The notes under the pieces are model-generated. The model was not told the origin of the DNA and searched no databases. It worked only from the letters and a program-made list of their open reading frames with translations. A program made the translations under genes and the position numbers. Positions 9,510 through 19,166 of a stretch of 64,000 bases of DNA are shown here, piece by piece. Position 1 is the stretch's first letter. Each line of letters opens with the position of its first letter. This DNA comes from JAGNXB01 sp942490895 (lineage in GTDB: Bacteria > Bacteroidota > Bacteroidia > Chitinophagales > Saprospiraceae): contig CALNZC010000070.1 in the NCBI GenBank assembly GCA_942490895.1, positions 115,558 through 179,557 on the forward strand, read 5' to 3'.

Positions 9510-9634
9510 AGGAGTGGAGCAGGTTTGAGTCGAGGAGAAAGCCAAAGCAAGGATTTCTCCTTCAATCTTGGGCCCTTTCCCTTTTTGCATCCAACATATG
9601 GAGTCGAGTCTTTATTCTCTACGAATAGCGAAAA

Positions 9635-9673
9635 TAAAAAAAGAGGGCCCCGGAAACCGGAGCCCTCTTTTTA
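9635..9673. terminator. Bidirectional intrinsic terminator
   Basis: A hairpin GAGGGCcCCGG-AAA-CCGGaGCCCTC flanked by A-run on the left and T-run on the right. It lies between the converging nrdJ gene and the SnoaL-like lipoprotein gene and can end transcription from both sides. Confidence 0.85.
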
Positions 9674-9689
9674 TATATCAGACTTGTGC

Positions 9690-10199
9690 TTATTCCACTG
9701 CCGGAGCAGCTTCTGCAGTAGCGGTTTCTCGTGGTGTATGGCTCACTGCCATATCCCGGACGCAAGCCCATTTTCCATCAGCATTTTTCTTGAAGATGGA
9801 GAAGTAAGTACCGTTGTCAGATACAGAACCATCAGGTGCTGTTTCGGTCCAGGAACCGATCTCCGTGATGTGATCGTCACCTACAAACAACTCCAGTACT
9901 TTGAAAGACGGTGTATTTCCAGTTGTGTCCTTGGCCATGCGCTCAGCAAGTGAATTCCGGATCGCATCCTTCCCAACAGACGGCGCACGATTGGATCCAT
10001 AACTGGTCACATCGTCACCATAATACGCGACAATACCATCGGCATCCTTGGCAATTTCAGCGGTCATGTAAGCATCTTCCATCGCCTGGATCTCAGCTGT
10101 CAACGCATCCATATCCACTGCCGGTTCGACAGGTGCCTGGTTGCAAGCGGTAAGACCCATAATGGCAAGAGCAAAAAGAATCAATAAAGGGTTTTTCAT
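9690..10199 (-). CDS. SnoaL/DUF4440-like lipoprotein (NTF2 fold)
   Basis: A 169-residue exported protein. Residues 1-19 form a lipoprotein signal (IMGLTAC, lipobox cysteine at 19), followed by a Pro/Val-rich linker. The domain from about residue 33 to 150 has the pattern of SnoaL/DUF4440 NTF2-like proteins: an initial helix EIQAMEDAYMTAEIAKDADGIVAYYGDDV, central SVGKDAIRN, and final strands ending in WACVRDMAVS. This fold binds small ligands or acts as an isomerase, but the ligand is unknown here. The C-terminal tail is Ala/Glu-rich. It is probably anchored in the periplasm and is monocistronic. Confidence 0.78.
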   Translation of the reverse strand: MKNPLLILFALAIMGLTACNQAPVEPAVDMDALTAEIQAMEDAYMTAEIAKDADGIVAYYGDDVTSYGSNRAPSVGKDAIRNSLAERMAKDTTGNTPSFKVLELFVGDDHITEIGSWTETAPDGSVSDNGTYFSIFKKNADGKWACVRDMAVSHTPRETATAEAAPAVE

Positions 10200-10674
10200 A
10201 ATGTGTTTGGTTTGAGAAGTGATGATATTAAGTTTTGGTTGGTCCCCAGTGGACTACTCCATTGTCATTCGTGAAGTCTTACCACTGTGGCATTAGCCCG
10301 ATTGTTACGATCAGGTCATTAAAAGTAGTGAACTCCTAACGAATCAGCCTAATAATATTTTAAACCCACGCCCATCAACCAATATTCCCAACCCTGAATC
10401 CACTGTGGATAGAGGGAAAAATTGCAACTTTCGGCAAATTAAGAGAACCTTAACAGTGGCGTTGTGTGCGTGAACTTTCCAGACGAATCCTGGTACAGCA
10501 TCGATAAATGGGTGATTTAAGGTATCGTCAAAAGGCCGTCGAATGGGGACCAAAATCAGAAGATGGATCAAACCCCCACCCTGGTTGTCTTCTCTGTATA
10601 CGGAAACCGAAAGCGACCAAATGATCTCAAGATCCTCGACGCATTCGAATTATTCACAGCCTAAACTTCACATC
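10200..10674. other. Intergenic stretch without a recognisable gene
   Basis: 475 bases between two divergent exported-protein genes. It contains a short palindrome ATCCAC-TGTGGAT near 10.4 kb and AT-rich patches that may hold promoters for either side. I see no tRNA, small conserved peptide or repeat. Confidence 0.5.
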
Positions 10675-11133
10675 ATGAAAAGCGCTATCCTCCTGCTATC
10701 CTTTTGTTTGAGTGCCCTGAGCATCCATGCACAAAACGGGTGCCTGGCTAGCATTCCAGTGAAGGCCGGCCATCACCTTTCAGCTCACTATCCAGATGCG
10801 ATTGTATTGGACTGGAAACAGGTCTCACCATCCTGCATCAAAGCCATATTTGCCGATTCATACGATTCAGATCTCGAAAGTGAAGCCTTTTATAGTGTTC
10901 AAGGCGAATGGCTGGAATCACACCTGGCCATCTCCCAAGAAAACACTCCTGCTTCTATCCTGGCTGCGATCAGATCGATCTATCCAGATTACACATCCCT
11001 CACTTCGATGATTGTCGAACATCCTGCTAAAAGTCGTCACTATGAGATTACAATTCAGCAACCCCAGACATCCATCGCTGTGATCAATATCTACCCAAAC
11101 GGGCAGATCGCCAGTGAGATAGCCACACGATAA
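10675..11133 (+). CDS. Secreted PepSY-like protein, paralogue A
   Basis: A 152-residue exported protein. A signal peptide (MKSAILLLSFCLSALSIHAQ) precedes a domain resembling the PepSY-like, beta-lactamase-inhibitor-like family common in Bacteroidota: a helix ending in a YPDA motif, WKQVSPSCIKAIFADS, FYSVQGEWLESHLAIS, then a second half repeating the pattern with IYPDYTSL and ending INIYPNGQI. The function is unknown; such domains are thought to bind or inhibit periplasmic partners. The start is at 10675 because the signal peptide begins there. A paralogue with the same layout lies at 13.8 kb. A terminator hairpin follows. Confidence 0.68.
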   Translation: MKSAILLLSFCLSALSIHAQNGCLASIPVKAGHHLSAHYPDAIVLDWKQVSPSCIKAIFADSYDSDLESEAFYSVQGEWLESHLAISQENTPASILAAIRSIYPDYTSLTSMIVEHPAKSRHYEITIQQPQTSIAVINIYPNGQIASEIATR

Positions 11134-11212
11134 TTCATTCGGGCCAACCACCCAACACGATGAAAACACCCTTCACGTCACTTTGAACCGGTCGGTCTGA
11201 TGAGATCACTCT

Positions 11213-11246
11213 CGATGCCTCCAGAAATGGGGGCATCGTTGTTTTT
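11213..11246 (+). terminator. Intrinsic terminator after PepSY-like gene A
   Basis: CGATGCCTCC - AGAAAT - GGGGGCATCG followed by TTGTTTTT. The ten-base stem has one G-T wobble. A close relative of this hairpin follows the second PepSY-like gene. Confidence 0.78.
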
Positions 11247-11309
11247 CCTCCTTTCTCTCATCCCTGCCTCTGCTGGGAACCCCCTATCTTGAGCGACCAT
11301 AGATCAGCC

Positions 11310-11939
11310 ATGGCCTCACCCGATCCACATACCCTCTTTCCCATTGAAGGGCTCAACACTCTTTGCTTCCTCAAGAATATTGTGGACCACCCTCAGATCC
11401 AGATAGGTGACTATACCTATTACCACGATTTTGATAACGTCCACGACTTCCAGAATAACGTCCGCTACCTGTTTGAACACTCTGGCGATAAATTGATCAT
11501 TGGCAAATTCGGTATGATCGCTTCGGGTGCAACCTTTATTATGAATGGAGCGAATCACCTGACCGAGGCCATTTCTGCATATCCATTTACCATATTCGGT
11601 GGTGATTGGGCAACCGCCATGGACGGCCGTGAATTTCCTGCGAAAGGGGACATTCAGATCGGACATGATGTCTGGATCGGGTATAAGGCCACCATCATGG
11701 CAGGAGTATCAGTGGGTCACGGGGCCATTATAGCCACCAATGCAACAGTTACCCGGGACGTGCCGCCCTATGCCATTGTCGGCGGCAACCCGGCGCAGAT
11801 CATCCGCATGCGCTTTTCAGAGACAGTCATCGCCACGCTCCTGGAACTGGCTTGGTGGGAATGGCCCATTGAAAAGATCACCGCAAATGTTCAAGCACTG
11901 ACCGGATCAGATCTCAATGCATTACGGATGTTAGTGTAG
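11310..11939 (+). CDS. CatB-related O-acetyltransferase (left-handed beta-helix, Vat/xenobiotic type)
   Basis: A 209-residue hexapeptide-repeat acetyltransferase that moves acetyl from acetyl-CoA to a hydroxyl. It matches the CatB/Vat subgroup: IGDYTYYHDFDNVHDF, then IGKFGMIASGATFIMNGANHLTEAISAYPF split over the active site with the catalytic His in GANHL, then IGHDVWIGYKATIMAGVSVGHGAIIATNATVTRDVPPYAIVGGNPAQ coils. The family includes chloramphenicol and streptogramin acetyltransferases, but chromosomal members in environmental bacteria often have other or unknown acceptors, so a resistance role should not be assumed. The start is the ATG at 11310; a TTG at 11289 is less likely. Confidence 0.87.
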   Translation: MASPDPHTLFPIEGLNTLCFLKNIVDHPQIQIGDYTYYHDFDNVHDFQNNVRYLFEHSGDKLIIGKFGMIASGATFIMNGANHLTEAISAYPFTIFGGDWATAMDGREFPAKGDIQIGHDVWIGYKATIMAGVSVGHGAIIATNATVTRDVPPYAIVGGNPAQIIRMRFSETVIATLLELAWWEWPIEKITANVQALTGSDLNALRMLV

Positions 11940-11984
11940 TCATTCCCTCATCAACGCCTGGACACAACGAAAAGATTCTACATC

Positions 11985-13430
11985 ATGCTCAAGTCATTGC
12001 TCTCCTTCATTTTATTCATCGTTGTGATCAGCCTGGCCACAGGACAACCCACCTGGATCGATAAGGTATATGCTACCGAAACCATCGAAGACGTCCATTA
12101 TGGGGATGCTCTGGATTATGCTGGCACGATTCGAGATCTCCGGCTGGATATTGCTTACCCCCTTGATGATACACCACCGGAATGCGGTCGACCGTTTATG
12201 CTGATCATCCATGGCGGAGCCTGGTTGGGAGGAGACAAAGCCGAAGGTTATCCGGCTCAGCTGTTGAAGGATTTTGCTGCCCGCGGTTATGTCACCGCTT
12301 CGATCAATTATCGCCTGGGGATGTTCCAGACAGAAAAGATGATCAACTGCAATATTTCCGGCCTCAATGGCCTTCAGTGGAATTGCTTGAATATCACCGA
12401 TTCACTGGAATGGACGCGCGCCTGGTACCGGGCAGTGCAGGATGCTAAAGGAGCCTTGCGCTATATGATGGAACAAGCAGACGACTTTCAGATCGACCGA
12501 CGGAATGTCTTCGTGGTAGGCGAAAGTGCCGGTGCATTTACCGCCCTGGGAGTGGTGTACCTGGATGTGGAAAGTGAGAAGCCCTCGGCTTGTCTGTCCA
12601 TTAATGATGTCCCACCACCCCATTCGATTTATGAAAACCCCTGTATTCTCTCACCTGGATTCGCCAATGGAATTGACTCCATGGACTACGGCCGTGCGGA
12701 CCTTGGGCCCATCCAGGGTACTCTTCATCCAGATGTGGACAGCTTTGTGATCAAAGGATGCGGTGATCTGTATGGAGGGCTATTCTTTGACCTTTTCTCC
12801 CAGAAGGCCACTTCGAATATCCCAGCACTCTATATGTATCACCAGCCGGCCGACCTCATCGTCCCGATCAATTATGGATCGGTGCTCGCAGGATTTTCTG
12901 CGTGTGCTTCATCCATTGGAGGCTGCCAGGCCATCTATGGTCGCCCATATGTCTATGGGTCAAATGCCGTTGCCAACCTGTTGCAAAATCTGGAACAGGA
13001 CGGCCTGGATATTCCTGTATGGATGTATGAAAAATCAAACAACAACGCATCCTGTTTGGAACAGATCCTCAATCCGGCTTTGGGTGGTCATAGTCTCGAC
13101 AATTATGAACTTCGCACAGACCATATGGCCACCTATTTTGCCCAGCAAATGGATCTGTCATCCAGTTGCCTGACCACTTCTATATATCCGGAAGTGGGGG
13201 TTTCACATCCAGTCCGTCCGTTTCCCAATCCTGTCCGGGAGGCGCTGCATGTACCCGGACTGCCAAACGGTGCACCCTATGTCATCCATGATCTGCATGG
13301 AAGAAAAATCATGTCAGGACGTTTATCAGGCGAGAATGCATTGGATGTCTCCACCTTGCCTGCCGGGATGTACGGGTTCCAATGGACGCATAAGAAGGGT
13401 AGTTTTTTCTTTACATTTATAAAGCTGTAA
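11985..13430 (+). CDS. Secreted alpha/beta-hydrolase (esterase) with T9SS sorting domain
   Basis: A 481-residue exported hydrolase. The signal peptide ends near residue 20 (ISLATGQ). The oxyanion-hole motif HGGAWLGGDKAEG and the nucleophile elbow GESAGA place it in the carboxylesterase/hormone-sensitive-lipase type of alpha/beta-hydrolases. A short motif NPALGGHSLDNY may supply the catalytic histidine. The last about 80 residues are a type A Por-secretion sorting domain: FPNPVREALHVPGL, LHGRKIMSGRL, LPAGMYGFQW. The protein is therefore predicted to cross the outer membrane through the type IX system and be attached or released. The substrate is unknown. Confidence 0.86.
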   Translation: MLKSLLSFILFIVVISLATGQPTWIDKVYATETIEDVHYGDALDYAGTIRDLRLDIAYPLDDTPPECGRPFMLIIHGGAWLGGDKAEGYPAQLLKDFAARGYVTASINYRLGMFQTEKMINCNISGLNGLQWNCLNITDSLEWTRAWYRAVQDAKGALRYMMEQADDFQIDRRNVFVVGESAGAFTALGVVYLDVESEKPSACLSINDVPPPHSIYENPCILSPGFANGIDSMDYGRADLGPIQGTLHPDVDSFVIKGCGDLYGGLFFDLFSQKATSNIPALYMYHQPADLIVPINYGSVLAGFSACASSIGGCQAIYGRPYVYGSNAVANLLQNLEQDGLDIPVWMYEKSNNNASCLEQILNPALGGHSLDNYELRTDHMATYFAQQMDLSSSCLTTSIYPEVGVSHPVRPFPNPVREALHVPGLPNGAPYVIHDLHGRKIMSGRLSGENALDVSTLPAGMYGFQWTHKKGSFFFTFIKL

Positions 13431-13819
13431 CGATCCTATGCCACTCAATGGGTCATACCAGGCACTCTTGAAATGAACTAAATTCAACCAGCTTCAATAG
13501 GAACATACACATGGAAGACAACACCAGTCATCGTACTGAAGCAACTGCCAAGAAGCCTGGGATAAATCAGAATTCCCCATTAGGATTTGATTAACGTATT
13601 CGGTATACAAACACTCCTGATCGATAAGAGCCAGTCAATGGTCGATGAATGATAACCAGGGAAAAACTGAGCATCCAGCCCACCATTAAAGTTCCATATC
13701 CGGTTGCATCAACCGGGGATTTGAATGGTCTTCTGAGTAGTAAAGCAGATGTACATTACGTAAATGAACGGATGGATATCCTGCGCAAACTTTTTTCATC
13801 ACGCGACAACCTTCACACC
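13431..13819. other. Intergenic stretch without a recognisable gene
   Basis: 389 bases between the secreted esterase and the second PepSY-like gene. An open frame reaches back into it from 13649, but the signal peptide shows the real start is at 13820. No RNA gene or repeat was recognised. Confidence 0.5.
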
Positions 13820-14284
13820 ATGAAAGCTTCCACTATTTTATTTTTCCTCTTGCTTTGCGGTGGTCTTTCTCTACACGCCCAAACCGGTGTTCTGTACGAG
13901 GTCCCGGGCCAGGCAAAAGACTTTTTGAAAATGAAGTTCCCGCAAGCCACAGACGCGGCCTGGACCAGACTCGACAATGACCAGTTTAGGGCTCGGTTCA
14001 GAAAAGAGGCTTCAGCCCTGGACCAGCATGCAGCCATCTTCTCTTCAGACGGCACATGGATAGAGACGCTTAGTCCGATCCCTCTCTCTCAATTGCCTGA
14101 GAGTATCATCCCTTCAGCGACAGATGCAAAAAGGGGATATGATGTTGCCCGGGCTTACCTGGTCGACAAAGGTGACCCTGATCATCTATTCGAACTGAAA
14201 ATGCGAAAAAAAGGACACGAGGACATCACCGTACGCTACAATGCAAACGGCTATATGGTCACCCAGGTCCCTGTAAAAAGATAG
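13820..14284 (+). CDS. Secreted PepSY-like protein, paralogue B
   Basis: A 154-residue exported protein with a signal peptide (ILFFLLLCGGLSLHAQ) and the same architecture as the protein at 10675: VPGQAKDFLKMKFPQATDAAWTRLDN, then FRARFRKEASALDQHAAIFSSDGTWIETLSPI, LSQLPESI, and a terminal ITVRYNANGYMV strand. These are the repeating helix-strand units of PepSY-like domains (PF11396 type). I infer a gene duplication with the intervening acetyltransferase and esterase genes. The start at 13820 is fixed by the signal peptide. The molecular role is unknown. Confidence 0.68.
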   Translation: MKASTILFFLLLCGGLSLHAQTGVLYEVPGQAKDFLKMKFPQATDAAWTRLDNDQFRARFRKEASALDQHAAIFSSDGTWIETLSPIPLSQLPESIIPSATDAKRGYDVARAYLVDKGDPDHLFELKMRKKGHEDITVRYNANGYMVTQVPVKR

Positions 14285-14361
14285 GTTATTCGGGACGGCC
14301 TTTTGCGACTATGGAAACACCCACCACTATCCAGCTTTAAGGCCTGTCCAACCTTTATCGT

Positions 14362-14387
14362 CGATGCCTTCGTTTACGGGGGCATCG
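14362..14387 (+). terminator. Hairpin after PepSY-like gene B
   Basis: CGATGCCTT - loop - GGGGGCATCG, a stem nearly identical to that after paralogue A, but without a proper T-run. It may be a degenerate terminator or an RNA-stabilising 3' hairpin. Confidence 0.45.
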
Positions 14388-14433
14388 TGCGTTCGGGGCT
14401 TTTGATTCTTGATGAGCGATAGATTCACGAACT

Positions 14434-15807
14434 TTGGGTATTCACCATCCCCGAATCCCCTTGAACGACACCTTCCTCATCCTTCTTTGGCTCACATTCG
14501 CCATATCCCTCCTCTGCCTGATTCTGATACTGGTTCGAAAAGGCCCGGATTTGGACACCATTACCTCACGGGTCAAGGAAGAGCTCCTCCAATCTCAGCA
14601 TCTCAGTGCCGAACAGATTCGATCTGAATTCAGGGCAAGTCGGGAAGAAAGCTCTCGCACTCACCATGAACATCGGGACGCCAATGCCACTCAGTTGAAG
14701 ACCTTTGGCGAACAACAATCCCATCTGCTTCAGGCCTTCCAAATGCAATTGAATGCCTTTATCGATAGTAGTCAGAAACGAGGACATGAACTCCAGGAAT
14801 CCCTGACTAAATCACTGGCAGACATTCGATTTGAAGTGACCCGGCAATTAGAGACCTTGCAAAAAGACAACCATGCCCAATTGGAACGGATGCGGGAAAC
14901 TGTCGATGAGAAACTGCATAAAACACTTGAAGAACGTCTGGGGCAATCGTTCAAAACAGTAAGTGAACACCTTGAAAAAGTCCAGCTGGGCCTGGGTGAA
15001 ATGCAATCTTTGGCCACCGGTGTCGGTGATCTGAAGAGGGTCCTTTCCAATGTAAAGACACGCGGCGTCATGGGTGAAATCCAACTTGGGAATATCCTCG
15101 AACAATTACTGACTCCGGATCAATATGGACTGAACGTGGCGACCATCCCCAATAGTAATAACCACGTAGAATTTGCTGTCAAATTTCCAGGCAAAGATAA
15201 GAGCAGTGAACCCGTCTGGTTGCCTATTGATTCCAAATTTCCAATGGATCGGTATGAACAGGTACTGGCCGCATATGAAGATGGCCGAAGTGAGGTGATA
15301 GATATCGCTCACAAGGAACTACTACGAACGGTCAAGAATATGGCTAGAGATATCCGTGAGAAATATATTGCTCCTCCACATACGACTGATTTCGGTGTAC
15401 TCTTCCTCCCGATTGAAGGGCTGTATGCCGAAGTGGTGCGCCATTCCGGCCTGATGGAAGAACTACAGCGAGATCAACGTATACTTATTGCCGGACCGAC
15501 CAATCTGGCAGCGTTCCTGAACGCCCTGCAAATGGGCTTTCGGTCAATTGCGATCGAACAACGGAGCAGTGAAGTATGGAAGACTCTGGGAGCCGTCAAG
15601 TCAGAGTTTGGGAAGTTTGGGAAAGTCCTGGAACTCACCCGTAAAAAATTGCAAGAAGCAACCAGCGTCATCGACAAGGCAGATGTCCGCACCCGGGCGA
15701 TCGAACGAAAATTGAGGGATGTAGAGGAACTGCCCATTGGAGAAAACCCTTCTCCGTTGGCAGATGGTCTGGACCTTGAAGACCTGGTCGGAGGGGATGG
15801 GATCTAG
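14434..15807 (+). CDS. rmuC: DNA recombination protein RmuC
   Basis: RmuC family protein, proposed to limit DNA inversions and recombination at repeats through a nuclease-like core. The 457-residue protein has one N-terminal transmembrane helix (about residues 12-34), a long coiled coil (about 45-190), and the conserved RmuC domain with MRETVDEKLHKTLEERLG, LATGVGDLKRVLSNVKTRG and GEIQLGNILEQLLTPDQY. The C-terminal third includes FLPIEGLYAEVVR and ILIAGPTNLAAFLNALQMGF, both diagnostic. There is no ATG in a sensible place; the gene probably starts at TTG 14434 or TTG 14461 (then reading MNDTFLILLW). Confidence 0.93.
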   Translation: MGIHHPRIPLNDTFLILLWLTFAISLLCLILILVRKGPDLDTITSRVKEELLQSQHLSAEQIRSEFRASREESSRTHHEHRDANATQLKTFGEQQSHLLQAFQMQLNAFIDSSQKRGHELQESLTKSLADIRFEVTRQLETLQKDNHAQLERMRETVDEKLHKTLEERLGQSFKTVSEHLEKVQLGLGEMQSLATGVGDLKRVLSNVKTRGVMGEIQLGNILEQLLTPDQYGLNVATIPNSNNHVEFAVKFPGKDKSSEPVWLPIDSKFPMDRYEQVLAAYEDGRSEVIDIAHKELLRTVKNMARDIREKYIAPPHTTDFGVLFLPIEGLYAEVVRHSGLMEELQRDQRILIAGPTNLAAFLNALQMGFRSIAIEQRSSEVWKTLGAVKSEFGKFGKVLELTRKKLQEATSVIDKADVRTRAIERKLRDVEELPIGENPSPLADGLDLEDLVGGDGI

Positions 15808-15971
15808 CGTTTCGACCTGGTGAAAAATGGAATCCTAGTCAAATCCACTTGAATACTCATTCAACGCGGGCACTTCACACATTCTCCTTTGCCTCTGGCA
15901 ATTCCATTCTGTAACTTGGGGAGATCAACCACGCTACCGAGCGAGCGCTCAGCAAGCGTCCAAGTGTATAT

Positions 15972-18900
15972 ATGTACAGCAAGGCAAACAGTCGATCATA
16001 TACAATCTTCAGAGTTGGAAGTAGGATTGAATTCTCACTGATCCTGTTTCTGCTCATCACAGCAGGCTCAGGTAGCCTATTCGCCCAGCCCTGGACAGAA
16101 TTTTATTTTGAACAGTACGCAGAAAAGGATGGCCTCCCCAGCAATCAGGTCAATTTGACCGTCCAGGACAATCAAGGGTTTGTCTGGGCAGGCACTTCTA
16201 ATGGCCTGTGTAAGTTTGATGGCACAAACTGGACTTCCTACTCTGCCATTCCAAAAGTCAATAAATCACTGACAAACACAAATGTCATTAGCATCTATCA
16301 TGATACAAAAAATAGAACCTGGTTTGGAACAATCACTTCGGGTGTCAATTTGCTGCATAAACTCACCGGAGAACTGAAAAATTACAATTTCTCAAGTCTC
16401 GACTCAAACACCCTCGCGGGAACAATTGTCACAGGAATCTTCCAAGATCATCAGAACCGCATTTGGGTGTGCGCCAATGGGCTCAATCTATTTGATGAAA
16501 AAACAGAATCCTTTACCCGCATCGCTCCTGTACTGCCAGATCATCTTAGTTCAAAGACCCGAGGCTGGGCCAACACACTTCGATATATTCAACAGGATCC
16601 TAATGACCAGGAAATGGTCTGGCTATATTCAAGTTTTGGCTTATTGAAATTTAATACGCGCACATTTGCGAATGTATCCTTTCATCCACACGAACAGGAA
16701 TCCGCGACGAGAATGGCCATTATGGATGGCGAGACCATTTGGATGACCAACTATGGCATAGGCCTGTACGCCTTTGATATACACTCGCATAAATTCAAAA
16801 TATATCACTGCGATCCTGTAAAAACAAATCAACTGGGCTGCCAGTCTGCTGCTGGTCTGATTGCGTTGGATGACCGCTACCTATTAATCTCTGGATTCAC
16901 AAATAACCTATATCTTTTTGATCGCAAGGCAGAGACCTTCATCTTCAGAGATCATAGCTGGCCAACCACTGACTACGATGATCAGGAAGGAATTTTTATG
17001 AAGGATAAAGAGGGCCGTATCTGGATTTCAACATTGGGCTCCGGGGTATACATTCAACAGAAACAATTTGGAAATTTCAGAAAATATACCGTGGACGGCG
17101 ATTGCCAGGATATCATACAGATCAAGGACCGCATTTATAGTTGCACTTCTGAAGGGCGGCTGATTGTAATTGATCAGGAAAACAACCATCCTATTCGATC
17201 CATACCCATTTCTGATCGGTCGGGTCAAAATACTCATCCATTTAAATTTCACCTGGATGCCCAAAAGCAACTTTGGATCTTAAGTCGACGTGCTGTGCAT
17301 ACCCTTTCTCCAGACCAGAAAAGCACCACTCTACACAATGCTGAATATTTTGAACAGGAAGCGGAAAACTATAACTATTTCTGGGATATCGCGTCGGACA
17401 CCATCTCTGGCAGAATGTGGCTGGCTACCCAATCTGGCGGATTATTAGGATACCACCCCAAAACCAATGATATATACACGTTCGACAAGGACAAATCCAG
17501 TACAAACCATATCCTTCATGACTATTCCATTGGGACCCTCTGGAGAGATAGCGCCAACTGTATATGGGGTTCCAATAGTTCTGGCTACTTCAAAATGAAT
17601 CCAGCAACAGAAATTGTACTTAACTCTCCAACACCGTTAACGTCCTCTCTCGATCAAAAACCATTTATCGGCGCTCACTTGATGTCCACCGACGAAAACG
17701 GAACCCTCTGGGTCTGCGCCGGCCACGGCCGTCTGGCTAAAATTAAAGACGACCCGATACTCTCACAACAATTAGAAGAAATTGCCTTCAATCCGGTCAT
17801 TCTGAATGACCGACCCAACGATATTCTTGCTGATCACTCTGGAAATATCTGGATCAGCTCCGCTCAAGGCCTTTTCCGATATCATATCGCTTCTCAAACG
17901 GTCAGCCATTTTGGTAAACAAGTCGGACTTGAAGAGATCAATGGCCTTTTTCTGAATCAGCATGGAGAAATTCTAGCCGCTACAAAAGGTGGATTCTACC
18001 GCTTCGAGCCGAAAGAAATAACCGCTTTCGCACAAACGCCAAAACCCGTTATTGAGTCATTTCGTGTTTTTGACATCCCCTATGCCATCCCTGCAGATTC
18101 GTCGCCGAATATTTCCCTTACTTATCAGCAGAATTTTTTCTCGTTTGACTTTAGTGCCATTGATTTCAGTGGGAAGTCAAAAAAAGAATTTGCATACATT
18201 TTGGAAGGAATAAATGAGGATTGGATCCTTGCGGGAGACCGGAGATATGCAGCATTCACAAATATAAGTGGAGGGAGATATACGTTTAAGGTTAAAGTTA
18301 GAAATGAATATGGTGCATGGAGCAACCCCGTCACTTTGGGCATCACCATTGTGCCTCCATTTTGGAAAAGACCCTGGTTCTGGACCCTCATTTTAATTTC
18401 AATCCTCCTCCTGGCCTACCTTGGATATTCCTACCGTATTGCCCAGATAAAAAAAGAAGAAGAACTAAAATCTGCTTTTTCCAAACAACTTGCCGAGGTA
18501 GAAATGAGAGCCCTTCGCGCACAAATGAATCCTCACTTCCTGTTCAACTCCTTGAATGCGATCAAATACTACGTACTCAAACGAAGCAAAGAAAAAGCCG
18601 CCGAATACCTGACCGACTTTGCCCGGCTGATTCGCCTTGTCCTCAATAATTCTTCTCAATCCATTATCAGCCTGGATAAAGAATTGGAAGCCCTGGAACT
18701 GTACATTCGAATTGAACGGCTTCGCTTCGATGAAAAATTCGAATACAATCTGTCTGTAGACCCGGATATTGACACGACCACTGTATATATCCCTCCCCTG
18801 TTAATACAGCCGTTTGTCGAGAATGCGATATGGCATGGACTGATGCATAAAAAAGACAATCAGGGATTACTCCGTATCTCGATCAGTAAGATAACTGGTG

Positions 18901-19157
18901 GCATTGAATACACCATAGAAGATAATGGCATTGGTCGTAAACGCGCTGCAGAAGTAAAAAGTAAATCAGCTCAACATCAAAAATCATTTGGCCTGAATAT
19001 CACCAAAGATCGTATGGCCATGAGTAAGGTATTGAACAACATGGACATCACAACGGATATTCATGACCTGCATGATGTGAACGGGCATCCTACGGGTACC
19101 AAAATCATTGTACGAATGATCACTCCTGACCTGTCCGGGCAGTCTGAGAATCCATAA
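15972..19157 (+). CDS. Propeller-type sensor histidine kinase (LytS/His_kinase family)
   Basis: A 1061-residue membrane sensor. The signal peptide ends near residue 39. It is followed by a large periplasmic beta-propeller built of two-component-regulator repeats (DNQGFVWAGTSNGL, DHQNRIWVCANGL, DKEGRIWISTLGSG, DHSGNIWISSAQGL), a Y_Y_Y domain (about 700-795), one transmembrane helix (about 800-820), and a cytoplasmic kinase of the PF06580 type with the phosphoacceptor His855 in MNPHFLFNSLNA and the ATP-binding N-box NAIWHGLMHK. It lacks the fused AraC output of hybrid one-protein systems and instead lies 9 bases before a LytTR response regulator, its evident partner. The signal sensed is unknown. 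Confidence 0.93.
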   Translation: MYSKANSRSYTIFRVGSRIEFSLILFLLITAGSGSLFAQPWTEFYFEQYAEKDGLPSNQVNLTVQDNQGFVWAGTSNGLCKFDGTNWTSYSAIPKVNKSLTNTNVISIYHDTKNRTWFGTITSGVNLLHKLTGELKNYNFSSLDSNTLAGTIVTGIFQDHQNRIWVCANGLNLFDEKTESFTRIAPVLPDHLSSKTRGWANTLRYIQQDPNDQEMVWLYSSFGLLKFNTRTFANVSFHPHEQESATRMAIMDGETIWMTNYGIGLYAFDIHSHKFKIYHCDPVKTNQLGCQSAAGLIALDDRYLLISGFTNNLYLFDRKAETFIFRDHSWPTTDYDDQEGIFMKDKEGRIWISTLGSGVYIQQKQFGNFRKYTVDGDCQDIIQIKDRIYSCTSEGRLIVIDQENNHPIRSIPISDRSGQNTHPFKFHLDAQKQLWILSRRAVHTLSPDQKSTTLHNAEYFEQEAENYNYFWDIASDTISGRMWLATQSGGLLGYHPKTNDIYTFDKDKSSTNHILHDYSIGTLWRDSANCIWGSNSSGYFKMNPATEIVLNSPTPLTSSLDQKPFIGAHLMSTDENGTLWVCAGHGRLAKIKDDPILSQQLEEIAFNPVILNDRPNDILADHSGNIWISSAQGLFRYHIASQTVSHFGKQVGLEEINGLFLNQHGEILAATKGGFYRFEPKEITAFAQTPKPVIESFRVFDIPYAIPADSSPNISLTYQQNFFSFDFSAIDFSGKSKKEFAYILEGINEDWILAGDRRYAAFTNISGGRYTFKVKVRNEYGAWSNPVTLGITIVPPFWKRPWFWTLILISILLLAYLGYSYRIAQIKKEEELKSAFSKQLAEVEMRALRAQMNPHFLFNSLNAIKYYVLKRSKEKAAEYLTDFARLIRLVLNNSSQSIISLDKELEALELYIRIERLRFDEKFEYNLSVDPDIDTTTVYIPPLLIQPFVENAIWHGLMHKKDNQGLLRISISKITGGIEYTIEDNGIGRKRAAEVKSKSAQHQKSFGLNITKDRMAMSKVLNNMDITTDIHDLHDVNGHPTGTKIIVRMITPDLSGQSENP

Positions 19158-19166
19158 AGGTAAATT

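Noticed and set aside
11310..11939. Calling the hexapeptide acetyltransferase an antibiotic-resistance gene
   Set aside because: CatB/Vat-like proteins are common in environmental chromosomes with other or unknown acceptors; nothing in the context supports resistance.
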